64,000 bases of DNA, taken from assembly GCA_017473775.1 (NCBI GenBank), contig JAFUJH010000040.1, positions 1-64,000 of the forward strand, in the 5' to 3' direction. Each line of letters opens with the position of its first letter. Position 1 is the stretch's first letter. Shown here piece after piece: positions 52,147 through 62,137 of this stretch. Origin of the DNA: Ruminococcus sp. (GTDB lineage: Bacteria > Bacillota > Clostridia > Oscillospirales > Acutalibacteraceae). The notes below the pieces were generated by a model. The model was not told the origin of the DNA and searched no databases. It worked only from the letters and a program-made list of their open reading frames with translations. Made by a program: the position numbers and the translations under genes.

Positions 52147-53421
52147 ATGGCACTTAAATCATCAACACTTAAGGAAACAAACAAGTACGAGTTGGAAGTA
52201 ACTGTAGACGCAGCTACTTTTGAGGCAGCAGTACAGAAGTCCTACAAGAAGAACATCGGTCAGGTTTCTATCCCCGGTTTTCGTAAGGGTAAGGCTCCCA
52301 GACAGATGGTAGAGAAGCTCTACGGTAAGGATGTATTCTATCCTGATGCTATCGAGTTCTGCTATCCTGAGGCTCTTGAGGCAGCAATCAAGGAGGCAGG
52401 CCTCAAGGTTGTAGCAGTTGAGTCTGTAGAAGAAGTAAGCACAGATAACGGCTTTGAGTTTAAGGCTGTAGTTATTGTTGAGCCTGAGGTTACAATCGAG
52501 GGTTACAAGGGCATCGAGGTTAAAGCAAAGGCAGTTCGCGTAACCGAAAAAATGATTAATGAAGAAATCGACAAGATTCGTGACAGAAACAGCCGTATGG
52601 TAACTGTTGAGGACAGACCTGCAGCTGACGGTGATACAGTTGTTATCGACTTCGAGGGCTTCCTTGGTGAGGTTGCATTCGAGGGCGGTAAGGCTGAGAA
52701 CTACAACCTCGCACTTGGCAGCGGTTCTTTCATTCCCGGCTTTGAGGATCAGATCATTGGTCACAATGCAGGTGAGGAGTTTACAATCACTGTTACTTTC
52801 CCCGAGGATTATCAGTCTGAGGAGCTCAAGGGTCAGGAAGCACAGTTCAAGATCAACCTTCACGAGATTAAGACAAAGGAGCTTCCCGAGCTTGACGACG
52901 AGTTCGTAAAGGATGTATCTGATAAAGAGACAGTAGAGGATTATAAGAAGGAAATCAAGGAGACTATCTCCAAGAGACTCAAGGAAGAGAGAGAGAACGA
53001 CATCTCCAACCAGATTACTGATAAGCTTATCGAGCTTGTACAGGGCGAGATTCCTGAGGTTATGTACGATAACGAGGTTAACTCCATGATTCGTGACTTT
53101 GACGCTCGTCTGCGTTCACAGGGTATGGATATGGCTACCTACCTCGGCTATATGGGTATGGATGTTGAGGCTCTCAAAACAATGTACCGCAAGGATGCAG
53201 AGCGTAGAGTTAAGCTTCGTCTTGCTCTCAAGAAGATTGCTCAGCTTGAGAACATCACTGTATCTGATGAGGATGTTGAAGCAGAATTCGCAAGACTTGC
53301 AGAGACTTACGGCGTTGATGTTGACCGCATCAAGATGATCGTTGATGTTGAGGATCAGCGTGATGACCTTGCTGTTCAGCGTGCAATGGACCTTGTAAGA
53401 GCTGAGGCTGCAGTAAAATAA
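52147..53421 (+). CDS. tig: Trigger factor
   Basis: Trigger factor binds the ribosome tunnel exit and folds new chains. The 424-residue protein has the ribosome-binding signature PGFRKGKAPRQMVEKLYG, an FKBP-type PPIase domain (about 155-245) and a long helical C-terminal domain. GGAGGATTTTCAAA precedes the ATG. It leads the tig-clpP-clpX-lon-engB series, a conserved protein quality control cluster. Confidence 0.97.
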   Translation: MALKSSTLKETNKYELEVTVDAATFEAAVQKSYKKNIGQVSIPGFRKGKAPRQMVEKLYGKDVFYPDAIEFCYPEALEAAIKEAGLKVVAVESVEEVSTDNGFEFKAVVIVEPEVTIEGYKGIEVKAKAVRVTEKMINEEIDKIRDRNSRMVTVEDRPAADGDTVVIDFEGFLGEVAFEGGKAENYNLALGSGSFIPGFEDQIIGHNAGEEFTITVTFPEDYQSEELKGQEAQFKINLHEIKTKELPELDDEFVKDVSDKETVEDYKKEIKETISKRLKEERENDISNQITDKLIELVQGEIPEVMYDNEVNSMIRDFDARLRSQGMDMATYLGYMGMDVEALKTMYRKDAERRVKLRLALKKIAQLENITVSDEDVEAEFARLAETYGVDVDRIKMIVDVEDQRDDLAVQRAMDLVRAEAAVK

Positions 53422-53490
53422 TTAACTTTTTAGAACATTTGAATATCTCTCACTGATTTTGTTAAGTATTATTCTGAAAGGATGATTTTA

Positions 53491-54072
53491 ATGAGTGTAA
53501 TACCTTATGTTATTGAACAGACAAGCCGCGGTGAGCGTTCCTACGATATTTTCTCCCGACTTCTCAATGATAGAATAATTATACTGAACGATGAAGTGAA
53601 CCATGTATCTGCAGGACTCGTAGTTGCTCAGCTTCTGTATCTTGAGGGTCAGGACCCTTCAAAGGATATCAGCCTTTACATTAACAGCCCCGGCGGCTCT
53701 GTTACTGATGGTATGGCAATTTACGATACAATGCAGTACATTAAATGTGATGTTTCAACAATCTGTATGGGTATGGCAGCATCTATGGGTGCTTTCCTTC
53801 TTTCTGCAGGAACCAAGGGTAAGCGTTATGCTCTGCCTAATGCTGACATTATGATTCACCAGCCCAGCGGCGGTGCACAGGGTCAGGCATCAGATATTGA
53901 AATTCACGCAAAACATATTCTTCACACCAAGAAGAAGCTCAACGAGATTCTGTCTATGAACACAGGTCAGCCTCTTGAGGTTATCGCAAGAGATACCGAA
54001 AGAGACAACTTTATGACCGCACAGCAGGCTCTGGAGTATGGTCTTATTGACAAGGTAATCGAAAGAAGATAA
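53491..54072 (+). CDS. clpP: ATP-dependent Clp protease proteolytic subunit
   Basis: The 193-residue serine peptidase has Ser98 in [10 protein letters not shown], His123 in [12 protein letters not shown] and the aspartate in ARDTERDNF, plus the family [15 protein letters not shown]. It forms the 14-mer barrel used by ClpX. ATG 53491 is 6 nt behind AAAGGATGA; the ORF can start at ATG 53482 but that overlaps the site. It lies 10 bp before clpX. Confidence 0.97.
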   Translation: MSVIPYVIEQTSRGERSYDIFSRLLNDRIIILNDEVNHVSAGLVVAQLLYLEGQDPSKDISLYINSPGGSVTDGMAIYDTMQYIKCDVSTICMGMAASMGAFLLSAGTKGKRYALPNADIMIHQPSGGAQGQASDIEIHAKHILHTKKKLNEILSMNTGQPLEVIARDTERDNFMTAQQALEYGLIDKVIERR

Positions 54073-54082
54073 GAGGAATATT

Positions 54083-55348
54083 ATGCCTAACAACAAAGAT
54101 AACGGTGATGTTTGCTGTTCTTTTTGCGGCAAAACTCAGGGTATGGTGGGTAAGCTTATAGCAGGTAACGGAGTTTATATCTGTGACCAGTGCGTAGAGC
54201 TGTGTATGTCTATTCTTGAGGAAAGTGACCCCATCAAGCCAACATCAATTGATGATACTATTGATGCTTCTCAGCTTCTGAAGCCTCACGAAATCAAGGC
54301 TATTCTTGATGAGTATGTAATCGGTCAGGATAAAGCAAAGATTACTCTCAGCGTAGCTGTGTATAACCATTACAAGCGTGTGTTCAACGAGGATAACGAT
54401 GTGGAGTTTTCCAAGAGTAATGTGTTGCTTCTTGGTCCCACAGGTGTTGGCAAGACACTGCTTGCACAGACACTGGCTAAGGCGTTGGATGTACCCTTTG
54501 CAATTGCTGATGCAACTACTCTTACAGAGGCAGGCTATGTAGGTGAGGATGTAGAGAATATCCTTCTAAAGCTTATTCAGGCTGCTGATTATGACATCGA
54601 GAAGGCTCAGACAGGTATCATCTATATCGACGAGATTGATAAAATCTCCCGTAAATCAGAGAATCCCTCTATAACCCGTGATGTAAGCGGTGAGGGTGTC
54701 CAGCAGGCTCTCCTCAAGATGATAGAGGGAACGGTTGCTAATGTTCCTCCTCAGGGCGGCAGAAAGCACCCCCAGCAGGAGTTTATCAGTATTGATACAA
54801 GCAACATTCTTTTCATCTGCGGCGGTGCTTTTGAAGGACTTGAAAAGGTAGTTGAAAAGCGTACCGATTCATCTTCCCTTGGCTTTGAGGCGAATGTAAT
54901 TGATAAGAAGACTCTGAACAAATCCTTCTGGATGGAGAAAGTTGTTTCTCACGATTTAGTCAAGTTCGGACTCATTCCTGAGCTTGTGGGCAGACTTCCT
55001 GTTATCACAGCTCTCTCAGGACTTGACAGTGATGCACTTGTTAAGATTCTTACTGAGCCTAAGAATTCTCTGATGAAGCAGTATAAGAAGCTTTTCGCTT
55101 ATGATGATGTGCTTCTGGAGTTTACTGACGAGGCTATGCTTGCTATTGCTGAGAAAGCACTCGAGCAGCAGACAGGTGCCAGAGGACTCAGAGGTATTAT
55201 GGAGCAGACCCTCACTCAGCTAATGTTTGATGTGCCTGCTGACGATACAATTACCAAGGTTATCATTACCGCTCAGGTTATTACAGATGGTGCACAGCCT
55301 ACTGTAATCCGTGGTGATGAGCCTGTGTCAGATGCATCTGCATCCTGA
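54083..55348 (+). CDS. clpX: ATP-dependent Clp protease ATP-binding subunit ClpX
   Basis: ClpX unfolds substrates and feeds them to ClpP. The 421-residue protein has the N-terminal zinc domain (Cys12, 15, 34, 37), the Walker A loop GPTGVGKT (118-125), [10 protein letters not shown], and the sensor and C-terminal small domain ([10 protein letters not shown]). AAGAGGAA precedes the ATG. It forms an operon with clpP. Confidence 0.97.
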   Translation: MPNNKDNGDVCCSFCGKTQGMVGKLIAGNGVYICDQCVELCMSILEESDPIKPTSIDDTIDASQLLKPHEIKAILDEYVIGQDKAKITLSVAVYNHYKRVFNEDNDVEFSKSNVLLLGPTGVGKTLLAQTLAKALDVPFAIADATTLTEAGYVGEDVENILLKLIQAADYDIEKAQTGIIYIDEIDKISRKSENPSITRDVSGEGVQQALLKMIEGTVANVPPQGGRKHPQQEFISIDTSNILFICGGAFEGLEKVVEKRTDSSSLGFEANVIDKKTLNKSFWMEKVVSHDLVKFGLIPELVGRLPVITALSGLDSDALVKILTEPKNSLMKQYKKLFAYDDVLLEFTDEAMLAIAEKALEQQTGARGLRGIMEQTLTQLMFDVPADDTITKVIITAQVITDGAQPTVIRGDEPVSDASAS

Positions 55349-55370
55349 CAAGTATTATAGGATTAATTAT

Positions 55371-55416
55371 GCCGTACGCTGAAATTTTTCGGCGTACGGC
55401 AGTTGCAATTTTTTTG
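55371..55416 (+). terminator. Terminator between clpX and lon
   Basis: GCCGTACGC (55371-55379) pairs with GCGTACGGC (55392-55400); the inner GAAA/TTTC extends the stem. A T-run of seven follows at 55410, after a short gap. lon begins 14 bp later, and no separate promoter is evident. Confidence 0.75.
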
Positions 55417-55429
55417 AACGAGGTATTTT

Positions 55430-57817
55430 ATGTTAGAAAACGACTCTCTTATTTGTGCTGTCCCTGTTCTGCCATTACGCGGAATAGTCGTTTTCCCTAA
55501 GATGATGCTGCATCTCGATGTGGGCAGGAAGAAATCTATCAGTGCTATTAATTATGCTATGCAAGGTGAGCAGCTTATATTTGCGTCTGCTCAGTTTGAC
55601 GCTGCAGACAGCAACCCTGAGGTTTCTGACCTTTATCAGATGGGCGTTATGTGCCGAGTTGTACAGATGGTTAAGCAGCCTGATGGTACAATCCGTGTTA
55701 TTTTAGAGGGACTCTACAGAGCAGATATTAAGTATATATTAGATAACAGCTCCTATCTCTGTGCTGATGTAATGAGAATCAAGGAGAATAAATGCTCTGA
55801 TAAAGCGGTTGAACAGGCACTTGTCCGTGTCCTGAAAAGTACATTTGAAAAATACAGGGAGTTTAATTCAAAACTCCCGTCAGATATAATGTTTAAGGTT
55901 GGTCTTTGTCACAGATGCGGAGAGCTCAGTGATTATATTGCAGGCCATATTCCTCTTGAGTATCATAACAAGCAATCTATTCTTGAGATTACAGATTGTG
56001 AACAGCGTGCAGAGTCGCTAATCAGCTTACTTAATGAGGAACTTCAAATCGTCGAAATTGAGCGTGAGATAGCCGACAAGACCAAAAGTAATCTTGATCG
56101 TGCTCAGCGTGAAATGTTCCTCAGAGAGGAAATTCGGGCAATTCAGGAGGAGTTAGGTGACGGTGAGGACCCTGACCTTGAGTGCGATAATCTGAGAGAA
56201 GCTATAAAAGAAAAAAATATGGGGGAGGAGGTAGAAAAACTCCTTCTCAAAGAGTGCAGTAAGCTGGAGCGACTTCCTTACGGAAGTCAGGAGGCGGCAC
56301 TTATCAGAACATATATCGATACCTGTCTTGAGCTTCCGTGGCATGTTTACACCGACGAGGATATCAACCTCAAGCGTGTTCGTGCCGCTCTTGATAAAAA
56401 TCACTATGGACTTGATAAGGTTAAGGATCGTATTATCGAATCTCTTGCTGTCAGAAAGCTCAATCCCGACTCCAAGGGTAACATCATCTGTCTTGTTGGG
56501 CCTCCGGGTGTAGGTAAGACATCAATTGCTCTTTCTGTAGCAGAGGATATCGGCAGGAAGTCTGTGCGTATTTCTCTGGGCGGTGTTAAGGACGAAGCTG
56601 AAATCAGAGGACACAGGCGTACATATATCGGATCTATGCCGGGCCGTATTATGGCAGGTATGAAGCGGGCAGGCTCTATGAATCCTCTTATGGTGCTTGA
56701 TGAGATAGACAAGCTTTCAAATGACTATAAGGGTGACCCTACATCAGCTTTGCTTGAAGTTCTTGATTCAGAACAGAACTTTGCCTTTGTTGACCATTAT
56801 CTTGATATACCCTTTGATTTGTCAGGTGTAATGTTCATTACAACTGCCAACGATTTAAGTGCTATCTCCGAGCCTCTCAGAGACCGAATGGATATAATTG
56901 AGCTTTCCAGTTATACAAGAGAAGAAAAGTTCAATATTGCAAAGAAGCACCTTATCAAGAAACAGCTTGTAAATAACGGTCTTGATAACAAGCGCTTTAA
57001 GCTTACAGACAGTGCAATCTATGCTCTGATTGATAAGTACACCAGAGAAGCAGGAGTCCGTTCCTTAGAGAGAATTATCTCAAAGCTTATGCGTAAGGCA
57101 GCTGTGCTTGTTGTTCAGGATGAGGCTTGTGTTCGTATTACTGCTGCTGACCTTGAGTCTTACTTAGGCCCTGCAAAGTTCACAGGTGCCTATTATTCAA
57201 CCAAGAGTCAGGTAGGCGTTGCAAACGGTCTTGCGTGGACTGCAGTTGGTGGTGAGATTCTGCCCATAGAGGTTGCAGTAATGGATGGCACAGGCAAGCT
57301 TGAGCTTACAGGCTCTCTGGGTGATGTAATGCAGGAATCAGCAAAGACTGCTATAACCTGTATCCGCTCCGGAGCCAAGCACTATTCTGTAGACCCTGAT
57401 TTCTATAAAAATAAGGATATTCACATACACGCACCCGAAGGTGCAGTGCCTAAGGATGGCCCGTCTGCAGGTATTACTATGGCAACTGCTATCTGTTCTG
57501 CTTTAACAGGCTTTGCTGTAAGACATGATGTAGCTATGACAGGTGAGATTACTTTGCGTGGCAGAGTCCTTCCCATAGGCGGACTCAAGGAGAAGGCGAT
57601 TGCCGCCTATAAGTCGGGTATCAGGACGGTTATTATTCCTGATAAAAACCTTCCCGATGTGTCCGAGGTTGACCCGGTTGTGCGTGAGAATGTAGAATTT
57701 ATCCCTGTTGACAGTATAGATAAGGTTCTTGATATTATGCTCATAAAATCCGAGGATAAAAAGAAGCTGAAATCAAGAAAGACTGCAAGCAAGACTCAGA
57801 GTCTTTTAACAAACTAA
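55430..57817 (+). CDS. lon: Lon protease
   Basis: Lon degrades damaged and regulatory proteins. The 795-residue LonA type has the N-terminal substrate domain ([15 protein letters not shown]), the AAA module with Walker A GPPGVGKT (357-364) and a serine-lysine peptidase with Ser679 in GPSAGI and Lys722 in GLKEKAIAA. The ATG follows AACGAGGTATTTT. engB follows 18 bp downstream, as in many Firmicutes. Confidence 0.97.
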   Translation: MLENDSLICAVPVLPLRGIVVFPKMMLHLDVGRKKSISAINYAMQGEQLIFASAQFDAADSNPEVSDLYQMGVMCRVVQMVKQPDGTIRVILEGLYRADIKYILDNSSYLCADVMRIKENKCSDKAVEQALVRVLKSTFEKYREFNSKLPSDIMFKVGLCHRCGELSDYIAGHIPLEYHNKQSILEITDCEQRAESLISLLNEELQIVEIEREIADKTKSNLDRAQREMFLREEIRAIQEELGDGEDPDLECDNLREAIKEKNMGEEVEKLLLKECSKLERLPYGSQEAALIRTYIDTCLELPWHVYTDEDINLKRVRAALDKNHYGLDKVKDRIIESLAVRKLNPDSKGNIICLVGPPGVGKTSIALSVAEDIGRKSVRISLGGVKDEAEIRGHRRTYIGSMPGRIMAGMKRAGSMNPLMVLDEIDKLSNDYKGDPTSALLEVLDSEQNFAFVDHYLDIPFDLSGVMFITTANDLSAISEPLRDRMDIIELSSYTREEKFNIAKKHLIKKQLVNNGLDNKRFKLTDSAIYALIDKYTREAGVRSLERIISKLMRKAAVLVVQDEACVRITAADLESYLGPAKFTGAYYSTKSQVGVANGLAWTAVGGEILPIEVAVMDGTGKLELTGSLGDVMQESAKTAITCIRSGAKHYSVDPDFYKNKDIHIHAPEGAVPKDGPSAGITMATAICSALTGFAVRHDVAMTGEITLRGRVLPIGGLKEKAIAAYKSGIRTVIIPDKNLPDVSEVDPVVRENVEFIPVDSIDKVLDIMLIKSEDKKKLKSRKTASKTQSLLTN

Positions 57818-57835
57818 CCTCTCAGGGAGGCTAAT

Positions 57836-58423
57836 ATGGATATTAATAATGTAAAATTCGAGATGGCCTGCGGCATATCTTCTCAGTTGCCTGAGTCTGT
57901 TCTTCCCGAAGTTGTTTTTTCGGGCAGGTCAAATGTGGGCAAGTCATCTCTTATTAACAAAATAACAAACAGAAAAAGTCTTGCAAGAGTAAGCGCTACT
58001 CCAGGCAAAACAGCAACAATCAACTTTTTTTCTCTCAAAGAGTTTATGCTTGTTGATTTACCGGGTTACGGCTACGCTAAGGTTTCCCGTGCAGAGAAGG
58101 AGAGATGGGGAGAACTTGTTGAAGGCTATTTTGCTGATGACCGCAAGTTTGCTCTTGTAATCCAGATTTGTGATATCAGACATAAACCCACTGCTGATGA
58201 TATGCAGATGATTCAGTATCTTTCTGAACTTGGTTTTCCCTTTGTGGTTGTTCTTACCAAAAAGGACAAGCTTAATAAAACAGAGCTTGCAAAGCAGCTT
58301 GAATATTATTCAGAGCTTCTTTCTGATTATAATGCAGAGTTTGTGGCTTTTTCTGCTCTGAATGGTGAAGGCACAGAAGATGTCAGAGCAATAATTGATA
58401 AATATTTAGAGAGGGGAGAGTAG
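57836..58423 (+). CDS. engB: Ribosome biogenesis GTPase EngB/YsxC
   Basis: EngB (YsxC/YihA) assists 50S assembly. The 195-residue protein has GRSNVGKSSLINKIT (G1), DLPGYGYAKV (G3), TKKDKLNK (G4) and FSALNGEGTEDV (G5). CAGGGAGGC precedes the ATG. Its stop is TAG, one of only two used in the window; one codon later comes an in-frame TGA that overlaps the lysA start (TGATG). Confidence 0.96.
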   Translation: MDINNVKFEMACGISSQLPESVLPEVVFSGRSNVGKSSLINKITNRKSLARVSATPGKTATINFFSLKEFMLVDLPGYGYAKVSRAEKERWGELVEGYFADDRKFALVIQICDIRHKPTADDMQMIQYLSELGFPFVVVLTKKDKLNKTELAKQLEYYSELLSDYNAEFVAFSALNGEGTEDVRAIIDKYLERGE

Positions 58424-58428
58424 AATTG

Positions 58429-59724
58429 ATGTTGACTCCCGGACTTGAATTTAGCAGTAATGGTCATTTATATATAGAAGGCTGTGATATCGTAGCTCTC
58501 GCACAGAAGTACGGCACACCCTTGTATGTAATGAACGAAAAACTCATCAGAAACAATTGTAGAAGATATACCTCTTTTATTGCTGAGAATTTTAAAACAG
58601 GAAGCTTTCCTTGTTATGCAAGCAAGGCTCTGTCTTGTCTTGAAATTTACAGAATTATGAATGAGGAGAAAATGGGTGTTGATGTGGTTTCAGGCGGAGA
58701 ACTGTACACAGCTCTCAAGGCAGATTTTCCTGCAGAGAGAATTTTCTTCCATGGCAACAACAAAACCGTTGATGAACTCAGAATGGCAGTGGAATTTGGC
58801 GTAGGACGCATCATTGTCGATAACCTCACTGAGCTTCACCTTCTTGATAAAATCGCGTCAGAGGCTAAATCTAAGCAAAAGATTGGACTCAGAATCAAAC
58901 CCGGTATCGAGGCTCATACTCACGATTATATCCGCACAGGACAGATAGATTCCAAGTTCGGATTCTCTATTGAGAACGGCGAGGCTCTCGAGGCTGTAAA
59001 GGAAGCTATGTCCTGTGATAACCTCGAGCTTTGTCAGCTTCATTGTCATATCGGCTCTCAGATTTTTGATACACAACCATTTGTTGACGCAGTTAAGGTT
59101 ATGCTTGATTTCTTTGTGATAATTCATAACGAAACAGGGCAGTGGATAAAGGAGCTTAACTTGGGCGGTGGCTTGGGCGCAAGCTACACAGACGCGGATT
59201 CACCCCTTGAGATTGAAGAGTATCTGACTCCTGTTGCTCAGATTCTAAAATCTACTTGCAAGGAGCTTGATATACCTGAGCCGGAATTCCACATTGAGCC
59301 TGGTCGCTCTATTGTAGGTGAGGCTGGCACAACTCTTTACACTATAGGTGCAATTAAGGATATAAAGGATATCCGTACCTATATCTCTGTTGACGGAGGT
59401 ATGGCTGATAATATCAGATATGCTCTGTATAAAGCGGAATACACTGTTCTGAATGCATCAAAAAATTCAGGTACGATCAAGGATAATGTAACAATCGCAG
59501 GAAAATGCTGTGAAAGCGGCGACCTGATTCAGGAGGGAATATCACTTACAGAGCCTGATGTAGGCGATATCCTCGCAGTGCTTACCACAGGAGCATATAA
59601 CTATTCAATGGCTTCTAATTATAACAGAATTCCCAGGCCTGCAATGATTATGGTCAAGGATGGCAACAGCCGTGTTGTTATCCAGCGTGAATCTTACGCA
59701 GACCTTCTTAACAACGATATCTGA
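58429..59724 (+). CDS. lysA: Diaminopimelate decarboxylase
   Basis: LysA makes L-lysine from meso-diaminopimelate with PLP. The 431-residue protein has the PLP lysine K66 in CYASKALSC, GVDVVSGGELYTAL, GGGLGASY, the EPGRS loop and the CESGD motif that completes the partner active site. ATG 58429 lies behind GGGGAG; the TTG at 58426 in the same frame is a weaker option. The gene ends at the terminator at 59736-59771. Confidence 0.96.
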   Translation: MLTPGLEFSSNGHLYIEGCDIVALAQKYGTPLYVMNEKLIRNNCRRYTSFIAENFKTGSFPCYASKALSCLEIYRIMNEEKMGVDVVSGGELYTALKADFPAERIFFHGNNKTVDELRMAVEFGVGRIIVDNLTELHLLDKIASEAKSKQKIGLRIKPGIEAHTHDYIRTGQIDSKFGFSIENGEALEAVKEAMSCDNLELCQLHCHIGSQIFDTQPFVDAVKVMLDFFVIIHNETGQWIKELNLGGGLGASYTDADSPLEIEEYLTPVAQILKSTCKELDIPEPEFHIEPGRSIVGEAGTTLYTIGAIKDIKDIRTYISVDGGMADNIRYALYKAEYTVLNASKNSGTIKDNVTIAGKCCESGDLIQEGISLTEPDVGDILAVLTTGAYNYSMASNYNRIPRPAMIMVKDGNSRVVIQRESYADLLNNDI

Positions 59725-59735
59725 TTTTAAATTAT

Positions 59736-59771
59736 AAATCCCACTGTAGCTTTTAGACTGCAGTGGGATTT
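59736..59771. terminator. Bidirectional terminator after lysA
   Basis: AAATCCCACTG (59736-59746) pairs with CAGTGGGATTT (59761-59771), extendable inward to 14 bp with one G-U pair. It separates lysA from the convergent recombinase gene. Confidence 0.88.
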
Positions 59772-59775
59772 GTTA

Positions 59776-60759
59776 TTATGTATCGTTTTTCTTGAAATTA
59801 GCCAAAGGATTGCTGTTAGCGGCAGTTTCCATTTGTTCGGAATTAAGATGTGTGTAGATTTCTGTAGTGCCTAAATTTTCGTGCCCCAGTATTTCTTTTA
59901 ATACTCTGATATCTACATTGCCGTGCTGATACATCAGCGTTGCCGCTGTGTGCCTGAGCTTGTGACAGGAGTAACCCTGAGAGTCAAGACCGATTTTTTC
60001 AAGATACTTATATACAAGCTTCTGTACGGATATAGCACTGAGGCGCCTTTTTTGATCACTGATAAACAGTGCGTTTCGGTCTTTAAGACCATCAGCAGGT
60101 CGTACCTTCAGATATGCTGTGATAGCTGAAATACAAGCATCATTCAAATAAATAATTCGTTCTTTGTTTCCTTTTCCCAGGACTCTGGCTGTTCTGTCAG
60201 GTCTGATGTCACTAACATTTAAACCCACAAGCTCAGAAAGTCTCAGACCACAATTAAGAAAGATTGTAATAATACAGTAGTCTCGCTCCTTGTGTGGGCC
60301 GTCGATTGCCTCAAGCAACTGAATACTTTGTTCAAGCGTAAGATATTTGGGGAGACTTTTCTTTTGCTTAGGTGTCTCAAGCTCTTTTAAAGGATCATCG
60401 TCTATGTAATGTTTTTTCACACATAGATAATTAAAGAATCCGCGTAGGGCAGAGGTTTTGCGAAGTCGGGTAGAGCTGTTGTTCTGTCTGTCATCTATGA
60501 GGAAAGCCATAAACTCATATCCGTCAGACAGAGTTACAGTTTTGATTAAATCCAAAGTAACATCAGATATTGGTATCTCGTCAAAGGGTGTATCCTTTGG
60601 AACTAAACCTCTCACAGTTTTCAGAAATCTGAAGAAGGTTCTCAGGTCAAGAAAATATTCTTCTATAGTCTTGGGTGATTTACCTTTGATTGTTTGCAGA
60701 TAAATCAGATACTCTCTGATTATGGGAGAAGCCTCGTCCTTAAAATTTTTTGCAAGCAT
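59776..60759 (-). CDS. Xer-type tyrosine recombinase
   Basis: The 327-residue protein has an N-terminal SAM-like core-binding domain and a catalytic domain with all active residues: Arg173 (CGLRLSEL), Lys196 (GKGNKER), His266 and Arg269 (HKLRH), His293 (LGHENLG) and Tyr302 (EIYTH). It fits the XerC/XerD group that resolves chromosome dimers, and is slightly longer than the usual 295-305 residues. It is not next to phage or conjugation genes, so it is probably not an integrase. GGAGTG lies 8 nt before the ATG. A long dyad stands 95 bp upstream. Confidence 0.87.
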   Translation of the reverse strand: MLAKNFKDEASPIIREYLIYLQTIKGKSPKTIEEYFLDLRTFFRFLKTVRGLVPKDTPFDEIPISDVTLDLIKTVTLSDGYEFMAFLIDDRQNNSSTRLRKTSALRGFFNYLCVKKHYIDDDPLKELETPKQKKSLPKYLTLEQSIQLLEAIDGPHKERDYCIITIFLNCGLRLSELVGLNVSDIRPDRTARVLGKGNKERIIYLNDACISAITAYLKVRPADGLKDRNALFISDQKRRLSAISVQKLVYKYLEKIGLDSQGYSCHKLRHTAATLMYQHGNVDIRVLKEILGHENLGTTEIYTHLNSEQMETAANSNPLANFKKNDT

Positions 60760-61134
60760 AAAATTTCACTCCGATTCAAGGTTTGATTATTTAGATCTCG
60801 TTACTATAACTATATTATAACACAAAAAATAGGGGCGTAATTTCTTATACAGAAAATTACACAAAATGAATATTTTGTGTAATTTGGGGGAGTGGATTTT
60901 ATACAATAAGTTGATTCTACAGTTTGTATATGCTTAAAAGCCGGTTGTACTTTTGTAATCTTGCATCATTTTATATATTTTTTGTTTCTATTCTATTTAC
61001 AATAAATCACTTTGTATTAAATTCTATATCACTTAATTCTACACACTTTGCATCAACTGTGTGCTATATATTTTATGTCTGAATGAACATATCTGTTTAT
61101 GTTCAAATGGTTATTAATTATAAGGAGCTTTTAA
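60760..61134. other. AT-rich intergenic region without a gene
   Basis: This 375-bp gap separates the divergent recombinase and XRE genes. I see no reading frame with a ribosome binding site. It contains the 32-bp dyad at 60854-60885, an ATTATA at 60814-60819 that could be the -10 for the recombinase, and AT-rich sequence. No clear -35 element was found for either gene. Confidence 0.6.
60854..60885. promoter_or_regulatory. Perfect 14-bp inverted repeat upstream of the recombinase
   Basis: AAATTACACAAAAT (60854-60867) and its exact complement (60872-60885) flank the 4-bp centre GAAT. It could be an operator, a recombination site used by the adjacent recombinase, or an RNA hairpin. No T-run follows, so it is not a typical terminator. 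Confidence 0.55.
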
Positions 61135-61335
61135 ATGAAACAGTTTTATTGCATACGGCTTAAACAGCTTCGTCAACAGAATTCCTACACACAGGCTGAT
61201 CTTGCATATATTCTTTGTATTCGTCAGGAGCAATATTCTAGGTATGAATCCGGTGTTCGTGAGCTTCCGCTTCACCTGCTTGTCAAGTTGTGTAAGCTGT
61301 ATCATGTATCCTCAGATTATTTACTTGGTTTGTAG
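61135..61335 (+). CDS. Small XRE-family regulator
   Basis: This 66-residue protein is one helix-turn-helix domain: IRLKQLRQQNSYTQADLAYI, the recognition region RQEQYSRYESGVRELP and the usual ending VSSDYLLGL. TAAGGAGC precedes the ATG. It ends in TAG, rare in this window. A terminator follows at 61370. It may control the divergent recombinase or act elsewhere; its target is unknown. Confidence 0.85.
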   Translation: MKQFYCIRLKQLRQQNSYTQADLAYILCIRQEQYSRYESGVRELPLHLLVKLCKLYHVSSDYLLGL

Positions 61336-61369
61336 TATAAGTACATATGTTCGATTTGGGGTATAATAT

Positions 61370-61398
61370 AAAAACAGGCGTTTTCTTTGCCTGTTTTT
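61370..61398. terminator. Bidirectional terminator after the XRE gene
   Basis: AAAAACAGGC (61370-61379) pairs with GCCTGTTTTT (61389-61398) around a 9-nt loop. It serves both the XRE gene and the convergent DUF6873-like gene. Confidence 0.92.
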
Positions 61399-61423
61399 AT
61401 AAATGTGAATTAATAACACATTG

Positions 61424-62137
61424 TTATTTTAAGCATATAAATCCGCCGATATCCTTCATAATACCTTGCGTTAAAGAGATATAATTCATACCTTGCTTTC
61501 TGATAAAACTTATTATAGGCTCAGCTTCAGGATGTGTGTTTATATCTCCGAAAAAATACACTGTGTCCCCTATTACTCCACTACATCCGCCTATAAATCC
61601 ATAATCAGCACCTTCAAGATATATGTTCCCGGGTTCTATTCTGAGCACATCAATTCCATTCTTTTCTGCGGCTATGTGTATGGTTTCATCTGCTGTTATG
61701 ATTGCTCTGTTGTTTAGGATGAGAGTTGAGCATTTTGTGTATCCTTGGTTTACATTAATGATTTCAATACCTCTGCTTTTGCAGTATGTTTTTATTTCCT
61801 CTGCAACCGCTGATTCCTTGCAATATAGTTTGCCGTTTATCATGGCAACATTAAGAGCTATATTGTCAGGATACTTACCTCCAAGGGGTTTGCAAAGAAT
61901 TACATTGTAGCCGAATTTTTCAGCAATATTAACTATTGATTTATTGTCATCTGGTACAAACGCGTTTTCATTAACAATGCATAGCTGTATATCTGCGTGG
62001 TATTGTTCGTTGTTTCTCAGCTGTGGAATACACTGACTATGTATAACTGATATTTCCTGAGCTTCAAGGCTTTCGCATACAGCAGGCTCTGACGGCGATA
62101 TTACCACAGTGTGGGCTTTGGTGTTATGTAAGCGCAT
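61424..62137 (-). CDS. DUF6873-like protein, possible GME fold
   Basis: The 237-residue protein has repeated motifs typical of pentein (guanidino-modifying) folds: NQGYTKCSTLILNNRAIITA, GADYGFIGGCSGVIG and FFGDINTHP. From memory it matches the clostridial DUF6873 family, described as GME-fold; no reaction is known. Cys residues in TKCS and GGCSG could be catalytic. ATG 62137, preceded by GTGAGG, is preferred over ATG 62179, which would overlap radA by 56 bp. It follows radA on the same strand. Confidence 0.7.
   Translation of the reverse strand: MRLHNTKAHTVVISPSEPAVCESLEAQEISVIHSQCIPQLRNNEQYHADIQLCIVNENAFVPDDNKSIVNIAEKFGYNVILCKPLGGKYPDNIALNVAMINGKLYCKESAVAEEIKTYCKSRGIEIINVNQGYTKCSTLILNNRAIITADETIHIAAEKNGIDVLRIEPGNIYLEGADYGFIGGCSGVIGDTVYFFGDINTHPEAEPIISFIRKQGMNYISLTQGIMKDIGGFICLK

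Noticed and set aside
53422..53490. Promoter for clpP
   Set aside because: TTGAAT is followed after 17 bp only by TTAAGT, with TATTAT a few bases too far. The evidence is too thin.
59776..60759. Phage or conjugative integrase
   Set aside because: No phage, plasmid or transfer genes, no att-like repeats and no tRNA gene are nearby; the protein has Xer-type motifs.
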